From the NCBI GenBank assembly GCA_030998225.1, contig JAPYXD010000308.1, forward strand, positions 6,086,001-6,150,000: a stretch of 64,000 bases of DNA, given 5' to 3'. The position numbers and the translations under genes were made by a program. Under the pieces are notes generated by a model. It was given only the letters and a program-made list of their open reading frames with translations. It made no database searches and was not told where the DNA came from. Shown here one piece after another: positions 27,701 to 39,700 of the stretch (position 1 is its first letter; each line of letters begins with the position of its first letter). The DNA is from Diplolepis rosae (Eukaryota > Arthropoda > Insecta > Hymenoptera > Diplolepididae).

Positions 27701-30700
27701 CTAAAATATGATGGGGCCTTAAGGCTTGCGTTAGGGTAATGTGGTAAGCATGGTAGTTCGGAGATCTTAAAATTCTTGATACTGTACTTTGTGGTATACC
27801 TATCTCTCTTTCAATTTTTCGAGTACTGATTTGTGGATCAACATGAAAAGCTGCTAGAACAGTTACAGCTCGTGGATCATTTTCGTTGTACTAATGATGT
27901 CGGCGCTCACGAACAAGAATCCCTTTGCGAGCTCTTTCTGTCAAAGTACTTGTTGTTAAATTAGTAGGATGTCTTCTGCCTGGAAACCGTTCAGCGTAAA
28001 GTCTTGATGCAGTGGCGTAGTTAATATGACATTCCCCTAAAATTAGTATCATATCAACGATTTCACTAGGTAAGTAATCAGCCATATTGCGAAATTTCTT
28101 TGGAAACTATCAAAATATCACAAAAATTGACAATACCTAATTTTTTTCTTCCAATTTTCAATGATTCAAATTACGAATATGAAATCGGCAGCATTTAGAA
28201 TTTTGAAAGAATAAATTTTTCGTGCATGAAGCTCCGAACAAGATTATTATTTCAATAAACAAAAAAACGTAACACAAAATGGTCATCAAACTCTTACATA
28301 AGAAAACACAATTCTTTGCAATTCAATACATTTGTTTTCAATATTAAACTGTAGCAAGTGAAGAACAAAACATGACTACCTGAAAGATACCTATGTTTGT
28401 AATTAGTATGTAGCAAAACTTGATGAATCGAATATTCTACTACAGATATAACTATGTTTGACAAACAAATTATTTTTATTTCTTGTTGCATACAATTAAT
28501 CGTTACTTTTACAATGCACAAAATTGCATTGGATAGAACTGTGAAATTTTTCAATCGTAAAATATTTCTATTTCTATAAAAATATTGGGAACAATTTCGG
28601 CCGCGAAACTAAAGAATGTAAAGCGGAAATCGGCGTTAAGTCTAATGAATCTAAGTCTGTTTCGCTTGTAAACACTGTTACACCTGTCAATGATTGTACG
28701 GCGTATAAGGATTACGTTTTGTTCAATGTTGCATTTAAAGCATCCATGGATACCGGTAGTGACATATCATTTATTCGCGAAGATACTTATAAAGAAATTG
28801 GATCCCCTCCGGCGCATGAAACAGATGTCACACTACTAGGAATTGAGGATAAACCCGTGGAAGTTTTAGGTTATGTACAGACGCCTATATCGATTGACAA
28901 TAATGAATACCCTCTCACGCTTTATGTCTTTTCTAATAAATGTACAATGCATAAAGTAACCATAGGTCATGATATCATTCCTCAAGCTAAGATTATATTT
29001 GAAGAGGATGGCATATCAGACGAAAAGCGTAAACAGACTATATTTCTTACACGCATAGACACAATTGTCGAACCTTGGATTTCAGCGGATCACATACCCG
29101 ATTCTAAAATACGCGATGACGCGGTACACCTTCTCGAATCCTATGAGCCGAATAAAATAAAAGAGACTAATATCGAAATGACTATTGCGCTCAGCGTCAA
29201 TATACCTATTTTTCAGGAACCGTGACGATTTCCAATAATTAAAAGAGAAATCATAGATAAACAAATCGAAGAATGGATAGAAGAAGGTTCAATAGAACCT
29301 GGCTCATCCGAATATGCGTGCCCCGTAGTAGTAGCTAAACGAAAAGATGTCAGTTCTCGAGTTTGTTGTGACTTTCCATTATTAAATTAATAAATCATTA
29401 GAGATAGATATCCATTACCTTTGATCGACGATATATTAGATAAACTAGTAGATACTCGTATTTTCACGACGATAAATTTAAAGAATGGCTTCTTTCATGT
29501 GCCTATTGCTAAAGATAGTCAAAAATATGTGTTAATAGTGACTTACTCAGGGCAATACCGATTCCTAAAGATGCCCTTTGGCATTTGCAATGCCTCTGCA
29601 GTTTTTCAAAGATGTGTGAATTCTGTTTTTCACGAACTGATAAAGAAAGGAATAGCTTTTTCTTACATTGACGATATCGTCATCCCGGCTTGCGACTATG
29701 ACGAATCGTTAGAACGATTTTAATTAGTTTTACAGACAGCCAGCGATTCTGGATTACAGCTAAACAAAAAGAAATGTCAACTAATGCATTCACGAATTGA
29801 ATTTTTAGGACATATAATTGAGGATGGCAAGATCTACCCATCGTTTGAGGTTACGAAAGCAGTTCTAAACTTTTCTGAAGCGAAGTCGACCAAGGATTTC
29901 CAAAGCTTTGTGGGACTCTCAGGCCATTTTAGGAAATTCATCGCCAATCACTCAATTATATCAAAGCCCTTGACTGACCTACTACGCAATGATCGACCGT
30001 TCCAATTTGCTGAGAAAGAGCGGGAAGCGTTTGAGAAGCTTAAATCTATTATCGCTGGAGATCCGGTATTAAAGATCTACAACCCTAAGAATGAGACCGA
30101 ACTACATACAGACGCTTGTCAGATCGGATATGGTGCAGTGATTCTGCAGAAGTCACCCGATGGTTTAAAACTTCACCTGATATATTATATAAGTTGTAAG
30201 ACTACACCTGCAGAACAAAAGTATTCTAGCTATGAATTGGAGGTACTTGCTATTATAGAAGCTCTTAAAACGTTCTGTATTTGTCTTTTAGGAATCCACT
30301 TCAGGATTGTCACTGATTGTGCGGAATTTGAGAAGACCATGAGCAAAAAGGAACTTGCGACCAGAGTTGCAAGATGGGCCCTATTACTTGATGAATTTGA
30401 TTATATAATTGAGCGCAGTCCTGGAACTAAGATGAAGCACGTCGACGCACTTAGTCGTCACCCGGTTATGATGACTACAGCCGTGACAAATATTTCTCCG
30501 CAAATCAAAAAAGTTCAGGAAGAGGATGATGAGATTAAGCTGATCATGGAAATCCTCAAAAACAATGCGTATAAGGACTACTTCCTACGTGACGGAACAC
30601 TCTATAATTCAAAAGACGGAAGAGACGTTTTGGTGATTCAAAATTCCATGCAAATCGACGTCATCTAAAGAGCTCACGAACGCGTACACTTCTCTAAAAA

Positions 30701-33700
30701 AGCGACGGAAGAATTAATTAAACAAGAATACTTCATCCCTGATCTGCAAAAAAAAATTAATAAGGTGATATCTTACTGCATTCCTTGCATTTCAGGTAAC
30801 AAGAGGTAAAAAGGAAGGTTTTCTACACCCTCTATCCAAGGATGAAACTCCACTCCATGCATATCACGTCGACAATCTTGGACCTCTTGAAACGACTAGC
30901 AAAAACTACCATTATATTCTGTACGTAATCAATGGATTCTCGAAATTCGTATGGCTCTATCCGACCAAATTGACGACCACAAAGAAAGTGATTGACAAGC
31001 TGAATGTACAGAAGAATGTTTTTATAAATCCAAAACAGATAATCTCTGATCGTGGCACAGCGTTCACGTCTGAAAAATTCAAGGAATACTGTAACCAAAT
31101 AGGAATCAAGCATATGACTGTTGCCACCGGGCTACCAAGGGCCAACGGGCAGGTCGAACGACTAAACAGAACAATCATAAGCGTTTTGACGAAACTGTCT
31201 TTGGATGATGCATCAAAATGGTATCGTCATGTCAACTCTCTGCAGCAGATCATTAATTCGACGTATCATCGTAGCATCAACATGTCTCCGTTCGAATCAC
31301 TCTTCGGGACTGAAATGCATACGAAAGAAGAACTGAGAATTAAAGAACTCATTGAAGAAGTTCAGGATCAATTCCAAGAGAATCGCGACGAACTTAGACG
31401 TATAGCTAAGGAACAAATCAACAAAGGCTAAGAAGAAAACGCAGGACCAATAACCTTCGAAGACGCAACCCTGTTAAATATAAAGTAGGCGATATCGTAG
31501 CTATTTTGCGTACACAATTAGAGCCAGGAAGAAAAATTAAAGAAAAATTTCATGGACCATATCGAATTGTCAAGGTTAAATCAAACGATACATATGATAT
31601 TGCGCGTTTAGGCGTCCACGAAGGACCACTAAATACTAGTACATGCGCAGAGTTTATCAAACCGTGGGCTAAATAAGTAAAATAATCCACATCCGAGGCG
31701 GATCTACCTCAGGATGGCCGAATTTGTAGGACTGAGTTTGTATGATTTTGAAAATTACCGTGACTTGTATCAGCACCGCTTAACGTGTATCAGAAGTAAC
31801 GAAGAGTTCATTCGAAAACCTCGTGGAAGGGAGTCGTTAAAAGTTTCCTTGGTTAATGTGTTTTATATTCTTATTCAATAAATAGTTTTTTCTCAGTACA
31901 CCAGTGTTTCTATATTACCTTGAACAAAGGAAATTTTTTCTTTAAATTTATGAAAATATGCGACTGCGCAGACATTAATTACTTTAATTCAAATGAAATA
32001 AAATCAATCAAAAAAAATATTCTATGACCTTATAGAAATGCACAAATTTGTTTGATTCAAATAATTTTTTTTTTAAACAAGTGAAAAACGAAACTTAAGT
32101 ATCTAAAAGTTTTTGCTCAGTGACCCACAACAAGAAAAGATCTGATGGAAAAGTTTCGGAGAGCTTGCGCAGCCATCTCTCGAAAAACTTTGCTGAAAAC
32201 TGTGAAGAGTTTTGAAAGACGTCTACGTTTGTGTCTTCAAGCCAATGGAAAGCACTTCGAACAGTTACTCCGTGGCTGATTGTAAGACTGGTAGCAATGG
32301 TAAGGGGCAAGGGGACTCACGTTAATCAACCACCCGAAACGTGAGAAGCAAGGGGAACTCATGACAAGAAAGTACCCCAAAGGAAACAGAACTTACTACG
32401 TTCACGCCGTTGTTTCTGAGTAACGCTAAAAGTAAGGACAAAGTATCTTTTATTTTTTTTATTCTGCCAGGGTCGAACGTGAGGACAGGACAAGTCACAA
32501 TAACGAGACAGTCATTTTATTAACAAAACAATAGAATGGTTTATTGCCCTACTAAAAAAATGTACATATCTAAGCTATCATGGTCTTGATCACCCGGTTG
32601 GCACGTTTCACTGGGTGTCATTGCGGCGTGTAGGTCGGCGTCAGGCGCTGCTGGATTTGTAGTTCCGTGCATAGGCAGGTGACCTCCTTGCCGATGAACT
32701 GCAGGCCGTTGTCCGAGACTATCGTACGGGGGCAGCCCTGTCGCAGGCAGACCTGGTCCATGATGGTCGTTGCTATGGCTTGGCTGGTGGCCTTCCTGAG
32801 TGGTCGGAGCTCGACCCACTTGGTGAAACGGTCTTGCGCGACCAGTAGCCATGTGTTTCCGGAGCTGGATCGGGGCAGCGGCCCTATTAGGTCTACGGAG
32901 ACCATTTCCCAGGGCTGTTCTACGCTCGTCGCGTCCATTTGTCCTGCTAGTACTTGCTGTTGGACCTTATGCTTTTGGCAGCTGAGGCAGTTTCTCACAT
33001 GTTTGGCCCCCATCCTGAGCATGCCTGGCCAGTAGTACGATCTGGATAGCCTAGTCAACGTCTTAGCTATCCCTAGATGCCCTGCCGTAGGGCTGTCGTG
33101 GACCTCCTTCAGGACTCGTGGCTGTTCTTTGCTGGGTACGCAGACTTTCCATTCATCTTCCGGGCCTTACTCGTTGAAGTCCAGCGTGTGGAGGATACGC
33201 CTGAAGAGGCGGCCGTTGCGGATACGGTACTCTGGATTTCCGGTCGGGTCCTTCTCGACGTCTCGCAGACGGCGCTGGTACCAGTCCTCGTTAGAATCTC
33301 TTTTAACGGCGCACGTCTCCGTGGGTTGCCTCGATAGGGCGTCAGCCACCAGGTTGTCCGTCCCCTTGCGATACTTCAACTCGAAGTCCAACTGGCTCAG
33401 TTCCATGGCCCAGCGCGCCAGTCGGCCAGAAGGCCAAGTACTCGCGCATTCTCCATATGCCCCACTTCACCGCCAGGCATTCGAGCTCCGTGGCTGAGTA
33501 ATTCCAATCTGTCTTTGAGACTGGGCGACTGGTGTAGGCGATGATGTGCTCCCTTTCTCCGTCGGGCTGGGAAAGCACCGCCCCGAGGCCTTCCATCCTC
33601 GCATCGGTCTGCAGGACGAGTGGTTTCGTCCAGTCCGGACAGGCTAGAACAAGGGCCGTCGTGAGCTTCCGTTTCAACTCGTCGAAGGACTCCTGGTGTT

Positions 33701-36700
33701 CCGGGGTTCATTCCCACTTGGCCTTCTTCTTCAGGAGTCTATGAAGTGGGCGGAGATGTGTGCGGCGTCCTTTATGAAGCGGCGGTACCACGAGATGAGG
33801 CCTAGGAATCGGCGAGCTTCCTTGAGATTCTTCGGTGGTGCTAGGTTCAGGATGGCGCTCACTTTGTCTGGATCTGTGTGTAGCCTGTTCTCGTTGACGA
33901 TGTGCCCCAGGTATTTAAGCTCGGACCTGAAAAACTGGCATTTTTCTGGGTTCGGCCTGAGTTTGGCTTCGTACAACTTCTGAAAAACCTTCTCGAGTGC
34001 CTTCATATGTTCCTCTAGCGTCTTGGTGCGGTGCATATAACGATGTCATCCAGGTAGGCGAAGGCGCTAGGAGCCATGTCCGGTGTGATTACTCGGTCCA
34101 AGAGGCGTTGGAATGATGGTGTCGCAGCGTGCAGTCCAAAAGGCATGACCTTAAATTCGAAGAGCCCCTTTCCTGGTACGGTAAATGCGGTGAGGGGCTT
34201 GCTTCGCTCGGTGAGTGGTACATGCCAGTACCCGTTCTTCAGGTCGATAGACGAGAGGTATCGGGCCCCCCGCAGTTTGTCCAGGGTGGCGTTAACCTGT
34301 GGGAGCGGGTAAGCGTCCTTCTTGGAGACCTTGTTGAGCCTCCTGAAGTCGAAACAGAACTTGGGTTTTCCGTCTTTGCGCCGGGTGATGACGATCGGTA
34401 AACTCCAGGGGCTATTCGACGGCAGGATGACTCTCTCCCATAGCATCTTATCGACCTCTTCGTCTATTATTCTCTGAGTCGCCGGGTTGCGGGGCCGATA
34501 TCTCTGCCTGATCGGCGTAGGGTCCTCGAGCCAGATCTCGTGCTGGATGAGGGGTGTCACGCCCTTGTTGGTGAGAAGGCGCCCCATCTGGGCTTTCAGG
34601 AACCTCTCCACTCTTCTCTTCTCTTCTGGCTTCAGACCGTCCATCGGTATGGGGCCTTCGGCGGCGCAGGCTCCTTTACTGGCGTGTGACGGTGGGAAGA
34701 TCCTGGTGCCGTTCAGTGTCATTGTCAAACCCAGAGGGGCCAAAATGTCCATCCCCAGGAGAACGTCGTACGTCATCTGGCGCATGGTTGTGACTTGTAC
34801 GTCGAACCACTGGCCCGTGATCCGCATGCGGCCGGAGAGGTGTTCCCCTAGTCGGGTCTCCGTCCCGTCGGCCATGAGGGCGATGTTGTTGCCCTTCTGC
34901 CTGTCCCAATCATGCCTGAGGCAGAGGGTAGCCGTGCCGGTAGTACCGGTGGCGTGGTCGGAGGTCGTCGTCCGATACACAAGATGGCAGTCTGACAATT
35001 CCAACGTGTTACAAGTTAGCAGCGTGGCCTCGGAGCGAGTTGGGCCGGCGGCGCTGCACCTCGGCTATCGCTGAGCCCCGGAAACCTTCCCTTTCCCACG
35101 GTCGGTCAGGTCGGTACGGTGAGGGGGAGGGGGGTCGGTTTAGTCGGGTCGGCTGGCCGGGTGAGCGCACTGCCGGGGATGAGGTCGTCTGGAACGCCTG
35201 AAGCCACAGCACCCGAAACCCGTGGGCCGATCATAGGAACGCTCATCCATCGGCATTAAAGGTCGGCTTGTGTGGGACGTCGCGTCTTCGTGTCCTCCGC
35301 CGCCGAGGGTGGGGTGGTCAGGAACGCCTGATGTCACCACACCCGAAACCCGTGGGCCGATCATGGAAACGCCCATCCATCGGCACACCGGTCGGCTCGG
35401 GTCTCTCGTAGTTGATGCGTCGCCGAGGGTGGGGTGATCAGGAACGCCTGAAGACACCACACCTGAAACCCGTGGGCCGATCATGGAAACACCCATCCAT
35501 CGGTACACCGGTCGGCTAATGTCTCCTCGTAGAGGGTGGTACGTCGGGTAAGTCGTCTACAGGTAAGTATGTCATCGTCAGGTAGGTACGTCGTCGTCGG
35601 TAAGTATGTCTTGGTCCAGCTAGCTCTGCCACGGGAACGCCCGTCCGCAGAGTAACCCGCTGAGTCTAGGTCCGGTGAGAGCTCCTCGATGTTACTCGAG
35701 TCGAACGCACCGGACCGACTGTCGTTCTCACGTCGAGACGTTGCACTTATAGTATCGACGTGCTGTGCGCGCGCCGTTGAGCGGCAGTCTGGGGGAGACT
35801 GGCGCGTGGGGGGTGCGCGCGCCGCGCTAGATGTTCGTGACGCCGATGGTAGATGGTATTGGCGTCACAAAGTCACCTTGAAAATTGACTTGAAGGTCAT
35901 GATGGTCAAGGTGATGTACACCCTAACATTTCATCGACTTTTGTGAAGCATCTTGAACGTTTGTTTACCTCGAAAAACCAAGACAATTCAGAAAATTTAT
36001 TTCTTTTCCAAGGTCACAAAAACCATTTTTCCACAGGTCATTTTTGACGTGTAATTTCCCGCTCTTTTCAAATCCGCAGTCAAAAATAGGGGTTCTCATA
36101 TAAGAAAAGGGTCTTACCTCCATTTGACCTTGAAAATTGATCTCGAGGTTAAGTCTGATGTTACAGTCAAATGTCCCCTTTGGTCCTGGTCAACCTTTGT
36201 CCGAATCATTTTTTCGTAGATTAAGTATTTTAGAAGATATTTGGGTCTGTACATTAAAATGGGTCACCGTGTATACTATTATAGAATTCTAGTTGTGAAG
36301 GCCCTGCTTGAGCAAAAGCTTCAAGCAGTTGTTTCAAATCTTCATAAGATTCAATAATACTGATAATAATAGCAGTTCTAATATCATGGTTAAAATGTAT
36401 CGACAATTTTAACGCGATTTCGGTTTCTGAGTATGGTCAAATTAAATCCTTAGCTTACCAGTTCCTCTTCTTGCTTTAGAGGTGATGTCCACCGCTGCCT
36501 GAATGGCGTCAACTGCACGATGTACTTGACTCGATCGGGATTATCCAGGCGCGGGGTATTTCTTCTAGTCACCAATCTCTTGGTGACTATTTTGAAGGCG
36601 AGACCCCATGGGTCCTTTTCGACTTCCCCGATCAAGTCTTTCCAGCACTGAAGTCAACTTTTTTTTATGCCTAGCCTCAGAGCTGATTTAGCTTTTTTCC

Positions 36701-39700
36701 ATGCCTCACACAGCAGAGGCATCACCCTTTCAGCGGGTAAATTTCCCCCGCGTTTTAAGGCATTTTCGATGCAGAGCAGACGACTGGTCGTTCCACCAGT
36801 ACATCGAGTACCCAGTACGCCCGTGCCTGCGGCGAGGCATGGAGTGGTCACATCTGCGACCACTTCCAGGAGGAGCTCCTCACCTTACCGCCCCTTCCCA
36901 CATTCACTGAGTGACTCCGTTCCTGCATGCTGAACTCAATGCACCGGTGGTCACTCAAGGTTATTACCTCGAGGACACACCAGTCGCCTACCCTTGAGGC
37001 AAGACGGGGCGCGGCAATCGTGAGGTCGATAATCGACCCCCCCCCCCCGCTCCTCGTCTGAACGTAAAATGCCTGCCCCGATTCAATACAATCAGGTCAT
37101 TTCTAGCGACCATCTCACCGACCAAGATTCCCCTCCTATCCAGACGGGCTTCTCCCCACTCGGGCGACTTACTGTTAAAGTCGCCCGCAATAAGGGAGCG
37201 CCCAATAGCCTTTCTGAGGCTTTCCTCAAGGAGGAGGATCTGGTTCTCGAAGATCTCGAAAGGATCGTTGGGGGAAAAGTAGCAGCTGTACACACGTACC
37301 ACCGTCACTTCTACCCAGATGAACTCCGCGTCGGTCTCCAGAAAATCCCCGATGCTCAAATCAGGGCTACAAACAAGGATCCCAGCCCTCCTTGATGCAT
37401 CCTGGTACCAACCAGTGTTTTCGGACCATTTGTGTTGCTCACTAATGAGCAGCACGTTGGCCCCTCTTTCCTTGTCAGTCTGCATCAGAAGGTCCGGGGC
37501 TCCCTTCCCTCTTCCGAGGTTGAGCTGTAGAAATTTTACTTCCCACCCCTCAGCATCTGGAGCTCCGCTCTGAATATTGGGCAAGAACCACTCCCCGAGG
37601 CATGGACGACATCTTTTTCGCCCCTATCAGCACAAGTCAGGCACCTAGGTGGAGCCTTGCACTCCTTGGCCACGTGAGACGCGCCCCCACACCTCCAGCA
37701 GGCATCCTTCAAAGACTTTACATCGGCCTTCTGTCCGACCGCCTGATTACGAGCTTTCTCGAAGGCCGAGACATCACCCCCCCCCCCCCCCTTAGGACCA
37801 GGAGGATCTCCTCCCTCCTTGTTCTTCGGGTGGAGAGAACCTCCGCTCCCGAATTCGGGGGGTCAACCTTGGCCTTTATGGCTTTCAGGATCTTGGTGTA
37901 GGACTCACCGTCCTTCGCCGACACCCTGATAGCATCGCCCGACCTGGCGGCCGGAGAGCGCCTCGGAAACTTTTCCTTCTCTTTAGGGTCCTGTGCAGAG
38001 GGCACAGGAACCCTTTTTTCATTTTTCTCTTTCTTTTTCTTTTTTTCTCTTTTTTTTCTTTTTCTCCGCCAGCTGCCATTCCCCATCCTTCTGTGGGGTT
38101 TGGCCTCTGGTGGCCGCAGCGTAAGTTGGCGATGTTCCGCCCTTTCCTTTCTTTGGAAGCCGATCCTCGGCGGGAGAAGGAGCAACCCTCTTCTCCCCCT
38201 TTGTCAGCATTTTTGGGGTACCTCCCAGAGACGCGGAGCGTGGTCTCCGAAAGATACCCATCATTTTCGAGGCGGGGCGGGATTCCAGCCTCGTCTGGAA
38301 TTCCACCCCGCTTTCTAGAAGACATTTATGGTTGTTGAGCATTCCGTTCAACACCTCTCTAGCCTCGTTCACACTGTCTTTAACATGGCCAGGGTTGTTT
38401 CTCAGCATACCCTGCTGGATGACCATCATACCCCAATTAAGGGGCCCCCCACATTTGCTCCGTATTTGTTCATTCGGCATCAAGAAACCTGTTAAAGGTC
38501 CCCTGATGCTTTCGCTCCACACCGCGTCCTCACGCGCTTGAAGGTCGCGGAGCAACCGTCGTGGCGCGTGCGCCCGGCAGGCCCATCACTAGGGAAAAGC
38601 CTGTCTATAGGGCTCCCTTGGCGACCATCCTGACGGCGACACCCCTGCTGCTGGCAGAGTCCTTGCGGCTACTGCCCGCAAAACACTCTCTCAGGACTTG
38701 GGTGTGTTTTGTTCAGTGTTACTGTGAATGTGTCGTGTCATGTTGGTGTCAGTGTAACCCCTCCTCCTTTCTCATCCGGTCAGTGGTGGAGGCCGAAAAC
38801 TTCCACGTTCTGCGTATACTCGCGTATACTCGGCAGTAAAACTGGTAATTCGTTATTTACTCTGTTATTGGCGAAAATTTTTGAAGGATGACGTGCTGGA
38901 ATACTTTTTTTCAGAAGAAAAGTAGCTATAATAAGAATAAATGTCTGTAAAGTAATTTGGAAATAAGAACAACGAAACTTTATTACTCTATTCTGTCACA
39001 TGGATATTGCAGAACAAGCATGTATAAACTAATTATGAAATGAGAACTTTAAAGGAAAAATAATATTACATAAACTTTTATTGTAACTTATATGGGACAT
39101 TCGATTGCAAATCGTACGGATTTCAAAAAAAAAGATTGTTCACATTTTTAAAAGTCTTAAATTTTATTCTGTGGCATCTTTTTATTAATTTAATCGACAC
39201 GTATGTCAGAATTTTTGGAAGAAAACTTTTTTTTGAGAGATATATTAATTTAAACTTTTCATAAAATTGAACAAAATGCTAAAGTCTCTTGTGCTTAAAA
39301 TTCATTACCTCCGGTTGAAATAATTAAATCGATTTCGGGTTTGTTTCATTTTTTAGCCTGTTACGTTAGGTTTTCAGATAAATATTTTTATAATTTTTAT
39401 TTTGTTAATTAACTACAGATAATAGTAGTTTAATTTTTTAAACAATTTTCGCATGTTTGCCCCCTCAGTGAAAAAATGTGGAAAAAGAAGTATCATATGC
39501 GCTATGTCACAATTTAACTAGCGCATATTTAATAAAGGTGAAGACTCAATTCGGAAGATATTAAATATTTTTCCACATTTTTCCACTGAGGGTGCAAACA
39601 TGCGAAAATTGTTTAAAGAATGAAACTACTAATATGTAAGATTGATCTCTTTAAGTTGACCCCGCTGTGAAGTTTTGATAAAAAATGAATAAATAAAAAT

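Noticed and set aside
35140..35508. Repetitive protein of 122 residues on the minus strand
   Set aside because: It is the translation of LTR-internal tandem DNA repeats; frames stay open only because of the unit lengths and high GC.
26687..36279. A complete Polinton-like or large autonomous element
   Set aside because: No DNA polymerase, capsid or packaging genes are visible between the inverted repeats; the contents are unrelated retroelement pieces.
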